Below, piece after piece: positions 28,429 through 37,074 of a stretch of DNA of 64,000 bases. The notes beneath the pieces are model-generated. The model made no database searches. It was not told where the DNA came from and saw nothing but the letters and a program-made list of their open reading frames with translations. Source of the DNA: G963663315 sp965204925 (GTDB lineage: Bacteria; Pseudomonadota; Gammaproteobacteria; Arenicellales; Poriferihabitantaceae); assembly GCA_965204925.1 (NCBI GenBank), contig OZ242021.1, positions 2,294,001-2,358,000 of the forward strand. The letters are read 5' to 3'. The position numbers were made by a program, and so were the translations under genes. The first letter of the stretch is position 1, and each line of letters starts with the position of its first letter.

Positions 28429-30024
28429 ATGGGTCGAAGAGCAGGCGGCAGAGAGGCCAGGAAAGCATTGAGGGCCGCGCCCCTGGCGGAGGAAAACAGG
28501 CCGGTCAGACCGGGCCAGTCCGGTGGACGGTTCATGCCGCTGAGCGAAGAGCAGCTACGGCGGGTGCATGAGGCCATGCTGGATGTACTGGAAAATGTCG
28601 GTTTTTCGAGGGCGATTCCGTCCTGTATCAAGGTCGTCACCGGCGCCGGAGGCAAGTATACCGATGACGGGCGGTTGTTGTTTCCGCGGGATCTGATCGA
28701 ATGGACCATGGAGAACTGCGCAAGGGATATCTTGTTGTATGGCCAGTCCCCCCGACATGATCTGCACCTGAGCGGCAACAAGGTTTATTTCGGGACGGCG
28801 GGCGCTGCCGTTCATGTTGTCGACCGGTGGAAACATCATGACAAATATCCCGGCGCGGAGTCTTACCGGGAATCCACGGTACAGGACTTGTACGATGCGG
28901 CCCGTCTTGTTGATTATCACGAACATATTCATTTTTTCCAGCGTTGCATGGTGGCTCGCGATATCGAGGAGCCTGCCGTCATGGACCTCAATACCACCTA
29001 CGCGGCGATAGCAGGGACGACCAAGCATTGCGGAGTCAGTTATGTCGAGCCCGGACATGCGGTCGAGGGCTTGAAAATGCTGTTTGAAATCGCGGGTGGA
29101 GAGGACAGGTGGCGGGCCAGGCCGTTTGCCAGCCTGTCCTGTTGTTTCGTCGTTCCGCCGCTGCGGTTTGCAGCCGATGCCTGCCGCGTCATGGAGGTTT
29201 GCATAGAGGGAGGCATGCCGATCCTGCTTCTGGCGGCGGGCCAGGCCGGGGCAACCAGTCCGGCCTCGCTGGCAGGCGCTGTAGTCCAGGAATGCGCCGA
29301 ATCGCTGGGAGCGCTTTGCTATGTCAACCTGATCAAAAAAGGCCATCCCGCGATTTTCGGCCCTTGGCCATTCGTTTCCGATTTGCGCACCGGCGCCATG
29401 AGCGGAGGCAGCGGTGAACAAGCGGCGCTGATGGCGGCCTGCGGTCAGGTGGGTCGCTATCTGGACCTGCCGACAGGCATTGCGGCAGGCATGGCCGACT
29501 CGAAAATACCGGACGCGCAATCGGGTTATGAGAAGGCTTATACGCTATCCCTGGCCGGTCACAGCGGCGCCAATCTGGTCTATGAATCAGCCGGCATGCA
29601 AGGCAGCCTGCTGGGCTTCAGTTTTACCGGCGCAACGATTGACAACGATATGCTGGGCGCCCTTAACCGCAGTATCCGCGGCATTGAAGTCGATCACGAC
29701 AACCTCGCTCTTGATACGATCGCTGATGTCTGTCTCAACGGCCCCGAGCATTTTCTCGGTCATCCGGCGACCTTGTCAAGGATGGAAAGCGATTACGTTT
29801 ACCCCGAGGTCGGAAACCGGCTGACCCCGGCAGAATGGAAGGAATATGGAGCAAGAACGGTGGAACAGGTGGCAGAAGAAAAAACGAGAGAAATCCTGGA
29901 CACGCATTTCCCCTCCCATATATCCGATGATCTGGATGCCTGTTTGCGGCAGAAGTTCGATATTCGTCTGCCGCGCATGCAAATGAAACGAAGAATCAAT
30001 GGCGGTAGCCGGGGAAATGGGTGA
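28429..30024 (+). CDS. MttB-superfamily (non-pyrrolysine) methyltransferase
   Basis: About 531 aa. The family's N-terminus (RRAGGREARKALRAAPL) fixes the start at 28429; the longer frame adds an unconserved leader over the promoter. MttB-family proteins demethylate quaternary or tertiary amines and pass the methyl group to a corrinoid protein. The frame is uninterrupted, with no amber codon, so this is a non-pyrrolysine member, whose substrates can be betaines such as glycine betaine or carnitine. No corrinoid protein is adjacent. It precedes a DMGDH-like gene by 75 bp, which supports methylated-amine metabolism. Substrate not determinable. Confidence 0.85.
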   Translation: MGRRAGGREARKALRAAPLAEENRPVRPGQSGGRFMPLSEEQLRRVHEAMLDVLENVGFSRAIPSCIKVVTGAGGKYTDDGRLLFPRDLIEWTMENCARDILLYGQSPRHDLHLSGNKVYFGTAGAAVHVVDRWKHHDKYPGAESYRESTVQDLYDAARLVDYHEHIHFFQRCMVARDIEEPAVMDLNTTYAAIAGTTKHCGVSYVEPGHAVEGLKMLFEIAGGEDRWRARPFASLSCCFVVPPLRFAADACRVMEVCIEGGMPILLLAAGQAGATSPASLAGAVVQECAESLGALCYVNLIKKGHPAIFGPWPFVSDLRTGAMSGGSGEQAALMAACGQVGRYLDLPTGIAAGMADSKIPDAQSGYEKAYTLSLAGHSGANLVYESAGMQGSLLGFSFTGATIDNDMLGALNRSIRGIEVDHDNLALDTIADVCLNGPEHFLGHPATLSRMESDYVYPEVGNRLTPAEWKEYGARTVEQVAEEKTREILDTHFPSHISDDLDACLRQKFDIRLPRMQMKRRINGGSRGNG

Positions 30025-30099
30025 AGGTCTGCGGGCCGGGATCCGGTCAGAATGAGAGTTGCCGGATTTTATCCGTGGATATAGCGGGAGGAAGCGGTT

Positions 30100-32541
30100 A
30101 TGGGTGAAAAATCTCTGCCGGGGCAAGCCCGGGTGGTTATTGTTGGTGGTGGTATCATGGGAGCGGGGCTGGCATGGCATCTGGCGCAGGAAGGCTGGAG
30201 CGACACACTGCTCATCGAGAAGGGCGAATTGACTTCCGGCTCGACCTGGCATGCCGCCGGCCAGTGTCCAAGTTTCATCGCCGATTACAATATGGCGAAA
30301 ATCCACGACTACGGGGTCAGGCTCTATCCCCGGCTGGAAGAATTGACCGGGCAGTATGTAAGCTGGCATGGTTGCGGCGGCATTCGTTTCGCTTATAACG
30401 AGGCGGAAGTGGAGTGGTTCCACCATGTTGCCGGGGTAGGGCGGTTGATCGGTTTCGAGTGCGAGATTATTGCTCCGGACAAGATCCGGTCGCTTATCCC
30501 GTACGCCAATATCGACGGGGCGCTGGCCGGAGCGTGGACACTGGCGGACGGTCATGTCGACCCGGCGGGAGTCTGTAATGCCATGGCGAAAGGGGCGCGC
30601 CGGATGGGAGTCGATATCGTCACGGGCAATCGCGTGACAGACATCAAACAGCGCAAATCGGGAGACTGGGAGGTGTTCACCGAACAGGGCAACGTGGTCG
30701 CCGAGCATGTGGTCAACGCCGCCGGATGTTACGCCCGGCAAGTGGCCCGCATGGCGGGCGCCGATGTGCCGCTGATCAACATGAAACATACCTATCTGGT
30801 GACCGATACGGTACAGGAATTTCTGGACCGGGAGGATGAAATGCCGGTAATCCGCGATCCCTGGCCATCGTCCTATTACCGGCAGGAACAAAAATCGGGG
30901 TTGATCGGCATCTATGAGACACAGAATTCGCAGGCCTGCTGGACCCACCGGGGCGGGTGGCCGGAATGGGATGCGCAGAACGAGTTGTTCGACCCGGATC
31001 TGGATAACATCATGCCTTATGTGGAGCGGGTGATGAAACGGGTTCCCATGTGGAGCGAACTGGGTATCAAACGGGTTGTGTGCGGAGCGATACCCCATAC
31101 CCCGGACAGCAATCCTTTCCTGGGACCGGCTGCCGGGCTGAGGAATTTCTGGCATTGCAACGGGGCCTCGATCGGTATTGCCGCCGCCGCGGGCTCGGGC
31201 AAATATCTCGCCCAGTGGATGGTTTACGGCGATGCGGAAATCAACATGGCGGGAGTAGACCCGAGGCGCTTCGGCGATTATGCCCTTGGCCATTACACCG
31301 CTGCCAAATCCCACGAGGATTATGAGCATATGTACAAGTTGCATCTGCCCGGAGAGGAGCGCCCGGCGGGGCGGAAAAGCAGAATTACGCCGTTGTATGA
31401 CCGGCTGGAGTCGGCTGGCGCCGTCTTTACCGAGGTCAGCGGCTGGGAGCGCGCCAAATGGTTTTCACTTGATGGACGCCAGGAAGAAATCGGTTTCCGG
31501 CACAACAATACGTTCGAAGTCGTGGCTGCCGAGTGCCGGGCAGTGCACGAACGGGTCGGTATCATGGACCTGTCCGCGTTTGCCAAGTATGAGGTGACCG
31601 GCAGGCATGCGGAGTCGTTGTTGAACCGTATCAGCGCCAACCGCATGCCGCAGCGGACAGGCGGCATTATTCTTACTCATTATCTGTCGCCCGCAGGCCG
31701 CCTGAACGGAGAATCGACCGTTACCCGCCTCGCCGATCAGCATTACTATGTGCTTTCCGGCGCCGCTTCACAAGAGCGCGATCTTGATATTCTGACCGCG
31801 GGAATAAGGCCGCACGAAGAGGTTTCGGTCACTGACGCAAGCGATGAGCGGGGAGTTCTGGTCGTGGCCGGGCCGCGTTCACGGAACGTCCTGTCCGGGT
31901 TGACCGGCGCAGACCTGTCCAACGAGGCCTTCAAATGGCTGAGCGCGAGGGAAATCGAAATTGCCGCCCGCCCGCTATGGGCGCTGCGAGTCAATTATGT
32001 CGGCGAACTGGGCTGGGAGCTGCATTGCCGGATGGAGGACATGTCAGCGATTTATGACGCCGTGTGGCGGGCCGGGCAGGATTATGGTATTGCCAATTTT
32101 GGCGGTTATGCGCTGAACTCGCTCAGAATGGAAAAAGCCTACAAGGGCTGGGGCGCAGAATTGACCAATGAAATCAGCATGGTGGAAGCCGATGTCATGC
32201 GCTTTTTCCGGGCTGACAAGGGAGATTTTGTCGGTCGTCAGGCAACTCTTGATATCGATGCGGACAACATCGCGTTGAAACTGGTGTATCTGGAAGTGGA
32301 AAAGGGGGATAACGATATAACGGGCGGGGAGGCGGTACTCGCCAACGGGGAAGTGATCGGCGTCACGACTTCGGGCGGTTATGGGCATATTACGGGTCGC
32401 AGCCTGGGATTTGCTTATGTCGGATTATCTCATGCCGCCCCGGGTTCACAGTTTGATATACTGTTGATCGGTGAAACGAGGAAAGCCGTCGTGCTTTCCG
32501 AAGCGGTCCGGGACCCTGCCAATGAGCGGCCGCGATGCTGA
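30100..32541 (+). CDS. Dimethylglycine/sarcosine dehydrogenase-like flavoprotein (FAD oxidoreductase plus GcvT domain)
   Basis: 813 aa, two parts. The N-terminal FAD oxidoreductase begins with the dinucleotide motif VVIVGGGIMGAGLAWHLA near residue 12 and has SGSTWHAAGQ near residue 46, where the histidine corresponds to the covalent flavin attachment site of DMGDH/SARDH. The C-terminal half (from about residue 430) is a GcvT-like tetrahydrofolate domain (NYVGELGWELH, ALNSLRMEKAYKGWG). Such enzymes oxidise N-methyl groups and trap formaldehyde on THF. Paired with the MttB-family gene upstream. Complete. Confidence 0.9.
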   Translation: MGEKSLPGQARVVIVGGGIMGAGLAWHLAQEGWSDTLLIEKGELTSGSTWHAAGQCPSFIADYNMAKIHDYGVRLYPRLEELTGQYVSWHGCGGIRFAYNEAEVEWFHHVAGVGRLIGFECEIIAPDKIRSLIPYANIDGALAGAWTLADGHVDPAGVCNAMAKGARRMGVDIVTGNRVTDIKQRKSGDWEVFTEQGNVVAEHVVNAAGCYARQVARMAGADVPLINMKHTYLVTDTVQEFLDREDEMPVIRDPWPSSYYRQEQKSGLIGIYETQNSQACWTHRGGWPEWDAQNELFDPDLDNIMPYVERVMKRVPMWSELGIKRVVCGAIPHTPDSNPFLGPAAGLRNFWHCNGASIGIAAAAGSGKYLAQWMVYGDAEINMAGVDPRRFGDYALGHYTAAKSHEDYEHMYKLHLPGEERPAGRKSRITPLYDRLESAGAVFTEVSGWERAKWFSLDGRQEEIGFRHNNTFEVVAAECRAVHERVGIMDLSAFAKYEVTGRHAESLLNRISANRMPQRTGGIILTHYLSPAGRLNGESTVTRLADQHYYVLSGAASQERDLDILTAGIRPHEEVSVTDASDERGVLVVAGPRSRNVLSGLTGADLSNEAFKWLSAREIEIAARPLWALRVNYVGELGWELHCRMEDMSAIYDAVWRAGQDYGIANFGGYALNSLRMEKAYKGWGAELTNEISMVEADVMRFFRADKGDFVGRQATLDIDADNIALKLVYLEVEKGDNDITGGEAVLANGEVIGVTTSGGYGHITGRSLGFAYVGLSHAAPGSQFDILLIGETRKAVVLSEAVRDPANERPRC

Positions 32542-32656
32542 TTTTTCGGGCTTTTCGTTCTGTTCATGCGTGGTTCATGCTTCTGCTTTAAGGTTGCGTT
32601 TCAGGCAGAAGCAATTTGCTCGACAACTGTAATCGAACGTTAATCGGAGGTTGAAA

Positions 32657-33184
32657 ATGAACATGAGGAAAAGGTTGCCGGCTTTTTTTGCGGCTGGCGC
32701 CATGGCCGCCGTTGCAGGCGGCGCCAATAGCGCCCAATCCGGTTATAGCATCGAGGCTCCGGTGGTCAGTTCCAGTCCGGTATATCAAGTCGTCCGGGTC
32801 AATACGCCGCGAGAGGAATGCTGGCAGGAGGCGGTTACCGTTTCCACCAAGTCGAATTCCAATACGCCGGAAATCCTGGGCGCCCTTGTCGGCGCCGGGG
32901 TTGGCAGATTGTTTGGAGACGGCCGTGGCCAGGATGCGGCAACGGTGGCCGGAGCGATTCTCGGTGGTTCAATCGGTTCCGATCTTGAGAACAAGAATGC
33001 CGGCAGCCAGGTCCAGTACCAGCAACGGTGCAAGATGGTCGATCAATACCGGAACGAAGAACGCCTGCAAGGCTACGATGTGACGTTCAGTTTGAATGAT
33101 CGTCTGTATACTACACGCATGAGGAATGAGCCGGGCAGCTCGATCAAGGTCAATTTCAACGTATCGGCCGCTAACCAGCGTTGA
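32657..33184 (+). CDS. Exported glycine-zipper (17-kDa antigen-like) protein
   Basis: About 175 aa with a signal peptide ending near GGANSA and a central glycine-zipper segment (ALVGAGVGRLFGDGRG, then AGAILGGSIGSDLE) typical of the Rickettsia 17-kDa surface antigen-like envelope proteins. Three cysteines are not in lipobox position, so it is probably periplasmic or outer-membrane associated. The ATG at 32657 follows CGGAGG by 6 bp and is preferred to the TTG at 32651. It is followed by a PepSY-like gene and a two-component system. Confidence 0.8.
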   Translation: MNMRKRLPAFFAAGAMAAVAGGANSAQSGYSIEAPVVSSSPVYQVVRVNTPREECWQEAVTVSTKSNSNTPEILGALVGAGVGRLFGDGRGQDAATVAGAILGGSIGSDLENKNAGSQVQYQQRCKMVDQYRNEERLQGYDVTFSLNDRLYTTRMRNEPGSSIKVNFNVSAANQR

Positions 33185-33209
33185 CGAGGCGCAAGCCCGA
33201 CCCGGATTG

Positions 33210-33512
33210 TTGAAACATCTTTTTCATATTCCCTGCCTGGTTTTTCTGCTGGCCGGATATGCCTGGGGCAATCAACCGGCGGTGAATGACAATGGCGGAG
33301 CTGCCGGCAATGCGTCCGCAACGCCGGCCAGCTTCAATGAGGTTGTGAAACAGATCCGCCACCAGCATAAAAGCTGGCAAATCCTGGATGCCCGCTCTTC
33401 ACAGCAAGAGTCGGGGCTTCGCTACCGCTTCAAACTGATAAACAGCAGCGGCCAGGTCAGGATCATCCTCATTGATCCGGGGAATCCCAACCTGCGATAT
33501 CTGGATAAATGA
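33210..33512 (+). CDS. Small exported PepSY-like protein upstream of a two-component system
   Basis: About 100 aa with a TTG start (33210), signal peptide MKHLFHIPCLVFLLAGYAWG and a mature domain (SFNEVVKQIRHQHKSWQILDARS...RFKLINSSGQVRIILID) that looks like a single PepSY-type domain. Its stop overlaps the response regulator start (ATGA). Small PepSY proteins often sit with PhoPQ-like systems and may modulate sensing of cations or peptides. Confidence 0.65.
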   Translation: MKHLFHIPCLVFLLAGYAWGNQPAVNDNGGAAGNASATPASFNEVVKQIRHQHKSWQILDARSSQQESGLRYRFKLINSSGQVRIILIDPGNPNLRYLDK

Positions 33513-34183
33513 GAATTCTGGTCGTTGAGGATGAGGCGACCCTGAGAGGGCAGTTGGCGGACAAGTTCCGACAGACGGGCTATGTTGTTGACTGCGCCGC
33601 TGACGGCAAGAGCGGTCTTTATCATGGTCTTGAGTATCCTGTCGATCTTGCCGTCATTGATCTGGGATTGCCGGATATGACCGGGGTCGAGGTCATAGAA
33701 AAGCTGCGTTTCGGTGGAAAGACGTGGCCGATTATCATTTTGACGGCGCGCTCGCGCTGGCAGGAAAAAGTCAGGGGGCTTGACGCGGGAGCGGATGATT
33801 ACCTGACCAAGCCCTTTTTTTTCGAAGAGCTCCAGGCCAGGGTGTCGGCATTGATCCGGCGTTCTGCAGGTCATGCCACACCGGTATTGCATAATGGAGC
33901 GATTGCCCTGGATACCCGTACCCAGGATGTTTCTGTGCACGATCAACGGCTGGAACTGACCGCGTATGAGTATCGGCTGCTACATTATTTCATGATCAAC
34001 GTCGGCAAGGTGGTATCCAAGACTGAACTGATCGATCATCTGTATGACGAAGATGTGGACCGGGACAGCAATGTGATCGAAGTGTTCGTAGGCCGACTAA
34101 GAAGAAAACTCGATCCCGGGGGGCGGATTCATCCATTCGAGACACTGCGCGGGCGCGGGTACCGGTTTGTCTCGCTGACTTGA
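33509..34183 (+). CDS. OmpR/PhoP-family response regulator
   Basis: 224 aa. Receiver domain with phospho-acceptor Asp51 in VIDLGLPDMTG, acidic pocket VVEDEA at the N-terminus and the conserved lysine in LTKPF near residue 101. The C-terminal winged helix includes LTAYEYRLLHYF and DSNVIEVFVGRLRRKLD. It binds DNA as a transcription factor. Translationally coupled to the PepSY-like gene and to the kinase downstream. Confidence 0.93.
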   Translation: MRILVVEDEATLRGQLADKFRQTGYVVDCAADGKSGLYHGLEYPVDLAVIDLGLPDMTGVEVIEKLRFGGKTWPIIILTARSRWQEKVRGLDAGADDYLTKPFFFEELQARVSALIRRSAGHATPVLHNGAIALDTRTQDVSVHDQRLELTAYEYRLLHYFMINVGKVVSKTELIDHLYDEDVDRDSNVIEVFVGRLRRKLDPGGRIHPFETLRGRGYRFVSLT

Positions 34184-35547
34184 AGACCCGGAGCCGGTTG
34201 GGCGCGCTGTCCCTGAGGAGCAGGCTGCTGTTGGCGGCAACGTTCCTGCTGGTCACGTTTCTCGGTCTGGCCGGTTTGGCGCTCGATCGCGCCTTTGTTT
34301 CCCCGGCCCGGGAGGCGATCAGGAATCAGTTGAGAACCGGCGTTTACACTCTTCTTCAAGTATTTGATTTTTCAGGTGACGGCACACCGATTATTCCCGA
34401 TGTCATGCCGCACAGACTGGCCGGTCTGAACCGTCTCAATTCGCAGCTTTATGCGTTCATACTGGATGGTGAGGGTGGCATATTATGGCGTTCACGATCG
34501 TCGGTCGGTATAACTCCGGGCAAGTTGCAAGTAGCCGAAAGCGGCAAGGAGAATTTTGCCCGGGTCGGAGAAGGGTTCCGTTACAGTTACGGGGTCGAAT
34601 GGGAAACCGGCAGGAATCGGCATATCGACCTGACCTGGGTCATGGTCGATAACAGCGCCTACTATCAGGATACCGTTGAATTGTACAGAAAGGAGTTGTT
34701 CCTGTGGTTAGGTCTGGCCACGGTGATACTGCTGATCATGCAGGCGGTCATTTTGCGCTGGGGACTGAAACCGCTGGCTGCGGTGACCCGGGAACTGGAA
34801 CAGGTGCAGCAGGCGAAGCAGGACAAGATTCTCGGCCGCTATCCACAGGAAATCGCCCATTTGAGTCACCGGATCAATTCGTTCATCGAGAATGAACGCC
34901 TCAATCTGACTCGCTACCGGGATACCCTCGAAGACCTTGCGCATAGTCTGAAAACCCCGCTTGCCATGATAAAAGGGATTACAGAAAACCGGGCAACCCC
35001 CGATCTTGAAAACATCGACGAAATGGTGGATCGCATGAACAGGATTGTCGAATATCAGCTCGATCGGGCCGCGTCATCACAGTTGTCGGTAATACACAGG
35101 GCGGTCGATTGCGAAGAAGTGATGCGGAAACTGGCTGCTTCGCTGAAAAAGGTATACATGCACAAGAACATTGACAGCGCCTGGGAAATCGAATCCGGCG
35201 CTGTCTTTTACGGAGACGAAAGCGACCTGTACGAGTTTCTGGGCAATATCATGGATAACGCATTCAAATGGGCGGATTCCAGGGTTCTGCTTGTTTGCCG
35301 GACAGATCGGGTCGAGGGGAGGGAACGCAAGGGATTGATCATTGAAATTCACGATGATGGTCCGGGAATTGCCGAGGCGGAACGAACGACGGTTCTGGAG
35401 CGGGGAGTACGCGCGGACCGGCAGACTCCGGGACAGGGCATCGGGCTTGCCGTAGTGCGGGAAATTGTACAGCGTTACGGGGGCGCGCTGACGATCGAAT
35501 CAAGTGAACTGGGGGGTGCGTTGGTGCGCACCCGTTTTTCACTATGA
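34180..35547 (+). CDS. Sensor histidine kinase (PhoQ-like)
   Basis: 455 aa membrane kinase partnered with the preceding regulator. TTG start overlapping the regulator stop. Two membrane helices flank a periplasmic sensor region (about residues 13-35 and 170-192). The H-box EDLAHSLKTPLAMIKG has the phospho-histidine near residue 252, the N-box is GNIMDNAFKWA and the G-boxes are IHDDGPGIAE and GQGIGLAVVREIV. Signal unknown; PhoQ-like systems sense divalent cations or envelope stress. Confidence 0.92.
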   Translation: MKTRSRLGALSLRSRLLLAATFLLVTFLGLAGLALDRAFVSPAREAIRNQLRTGVYTLLQVFDFSGDGTPIIPDVMPHRLAGLNRLNSQLYAFILDGEGGILWRSRSSVGITPGKLQVAESGKENFARVGEGFRYSYGVEWETGRNRHIDLTWVMVDNSAYYQDTVELYRKELFLWLGLATVILLIMQAVILRWGLKPLAAVTRELEQVQQAKQDKILGRYPQEIAHLSHRINSFIENERLNLTRYRDTLEDLAHSLKTPLAMIKGITENRATPDLENIDEMVDRMNRIVEYQLDRAASSQLSVIHRAVDCEEVMRKLAASLKKVYMHKNIDSAWEIESGAVFYGDESDLYEFLGNIMDNAFKWADSRVLLVCRTDRVEGRERKGLIIEIHDDGPGIAEAERTTVLERGVRADRQTPGQGIGLAVVREIVQRYGGALTIESSELGGALVRTRFSL

Positions 35548-35804
35548 AAAACACATTAGCCGCCACCCTGTCCCTTTATATACTGAGATTTTGTGTCAGT
35601 GAAAATCAATTTTCACCAACTCCTGTGAAAACCACTATTGATAGATATCAAAGCCAATACCGTGACAGGGTATTTGATGAGGTGGTGAAAAAAGTGAAGC
35701 AGCCAAAGGTTGTTGCGACGCAGATCGCCAAACGATATGTCCAGGCCGCAGCAGCCAGAGGACGTATTCGAAGAGGGCTTCAGCGACATTCTCCACAAGA
35801 TTAA
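35544..35804 (+). CDS. Doubtful small ORF at the edge of the accessory island
   Basis: 86 codons overlapping the kinase stop by 4 bp. The product has a short hydrophobic start and a basic C-terminus and is not recognised. Its last third runs over the subtilase remnant in a different frame, so at least that part is not a genuine gene. Could be the truncated start of an old gene. Confidence 0.25.
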   Translation: MKNTLAATLSLYILRFCVSENQFSPTPVKTTIDRYQSQYRDRVFDEVVKKVKQPKVVATQIAKRYVQAAAARGRIRRGLQRHSPQD

Positions 35805-36035
35805 TATCCCCTGAACGAGGACTGGCGGGAACGGCTACAATTCGCGCCTGATACGCCGATCCGATTGGATGTTGGGTTCTGGTATCGCGATAATGCGGTA
35901 CGCCGCGAGACAGCAGAAACCACATTCACGGAGAAGCTGCGCGAACTGGGTGGCCATGTGCTTGACCGCTGCTCACCAGCGGCCGGTCAACTGGACGATT
36001 CAATCACCTATGCCGTAGTCGCCACCCTAAGTTGG
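35749..36035 (+). pseudogene. Remnant of an S8-type (subtilase-like) peptidase gene
   Basis: Two reading frames join into one conserved-looking stretch: PEDVFEEGFSDILHKINIP, then NEDWRERLQFAPDTPIRLD and VGFWYRDNAVRRE. They would be continuous as IPLNEDW if the C4 run at 35808-35811 were C5. From memory this matches the segment before the catalytic domain in bacterial S8 peptidases that are often paired with an AAA ATPase. Neither the catalytic Asp/His/Ser part nor the true start is present. Family assignment is from memory and moderately uncertain. Confidence 0.4.
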
Positions 36036-36400
36036 TCAGGATGTTGCCGTACCGGTCTATGAGCGTGTGCGCGAACGGTTGCGAGAAAGCGTCAGTGTTC
36101 GGTCCTGATGGACTGGCTTCCACAAACATGGCTTATGGCTACAACCTGGTCTCAATATCAGATACTGTCGTCACAAGATAGCGCTCTACAGGGCGAGCAA
36201 TTGCCTGATTTCCCTCGCGTCCTGTTGTATGGAGATTAACCCCAACAACCTTGCAATCAGGCTCGGATACTGGTATATGGCTGGTATTGTAATGGTCGCA
36301 ACATTTTTTCGGGCGCACGACTGAAAATACAAGATCCCGTGGTTCAGACAAGGCAGAGAGTCGGGTTCCCACGGAGGTCAGCCTGTCTCCCGGAACTACC
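36036..36400. other. Degenerate non-coding stretch
   Basis: 365 bp without an intact gene. Short coding-like fragments occur in different frames (for example QDVAVPVYERVRERLRES from about 36037 on the plus strand), fitting further gene debris. No transposase, integrase or inverted repeat was recognised. Confidence 0.4.
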
Positions 36401-36778
36401 ATGGACCTGTCTTGGTTGCCGGAAGAACAACGCAAGGAGTTGCTCATGGATTACAGTCGGGGCATGCTGGACATCGGCCGTAAGGCAAAGGAGTTGGATG
36501 TGGATGGGGCAACGCTGAAAAGAACGCTGGACGACCTGTTAGCCATTACCCGCGAGACGTCGGAAAACGGCAATTCGATCACGATTACCCTCACGATTAC
36601 CCACACCACAGACAGCTCATTGGGAAGAACGGAGGTTATGATAGGAAATACCAGACAGGCGATACGGGGGGAAACTCACCAAAAGCCAGACTGGGGAAAA
36701 GGACATGATGCCCTATTACATCTTTGCGGGCATGGTGACGCTGATCATCATGGTCGCTCTGGCCAATGGCTAAGGTGA
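36401..36778 (+). CDS. Tail-anchored small protein, frameshifted at a G6 run (first gene of a four-gene operon)
   Basis: The product begins MDLSWLPEEQRKELLMDYSRG and looks helical, then has a threonine-rich strand (NSITITLTITHTT). As written the frame runs to 36778 with a histidine-rich tail that looks wrong. Removing one G from the G6 run at 36666-36671 gives AIRGKLTKSQTGEKDMMPYY, then a hydrophobic helix IFAGMVTLIIMVALA and a stop at 36771-36773. That stop overlaps the next start by 8 bp, as expected for coupled genes. The real product is therefore probably a 123-aa tail-anchored membrane protein. Function unknown. Confidence 0.6.
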   Translation: MDLSWLPEEQRKELLMDYSRGMLDIGRKAKELDVDGATLKRTLDDLLAITRETSENGNSITITLTITHTTDSSLGRTEVMIGNTRQAIRGETHQKPDWGKGHDALLHLCGHGDADHHGRSGQWLR

Positions 36779-37074
36779 TTTCGGTCAGGGTCTCGCATGA
36801 CACTTGCCCGGCTTCCAGGATGGAACAATTGCTGGACGAGATTCCTGAAAAAACCCGGAGCAATCCGGAATTTCCGCTGATCTGCCAGGGAATCCGGTCT
36901 ACAGTAGAGGAGTTCAGTGAGCGGGCACGGATGTTGGCGCGGGCCGGAACCACGATCCGGATGACCCGGGATTATCGGCTGCCCGGGAGCGCCACCGTAC
37001 AGGTGATCCTGGAATATCCCGAGAAATCGGGTATGCTCGGGAAGCTGTCAGCAGTTCTGAAAGGCAGGAAGTGA
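36766..37074 (+). CDS. Uncharacterised 102-aa protein of the accessory operon
   Basis: Soluble alpha/beta protein (MAKVISVRVSHDTCPASRM, later TIRMTRDYRLPGSATVQVILEYP). No domain recognised. It overlaps the frame-corrected upstream gene by 8 bp and the downstream gene by 4 bp (GTGA), so the three are translated as a unit. Confidence 0.7.
   Translation: MAKVISVRVSHDTCPASRMEQLLDEIPEKTRSNPEFPLICQGIRSTVEEFSERARMLARAGTTIRMTRDYRLPGSATVQVILEYPEKSGMLGKLSAVLKGRK

Noticed and set aside
28429..30024. Pyrrolysine-containing trimethylamine methyltransferase
   Set aside because: The reading frame has no in-frame amber codon, so it is a non-pyrrolysine homologue.
36707..36773. Independent 22-residue membrane peptide starting MMPYYIF
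   Set aside because: It has a fair ribosome site, but its upstream frame joins the preceding gene when one G is removed, so it is better explained as that gene's tail anchor.
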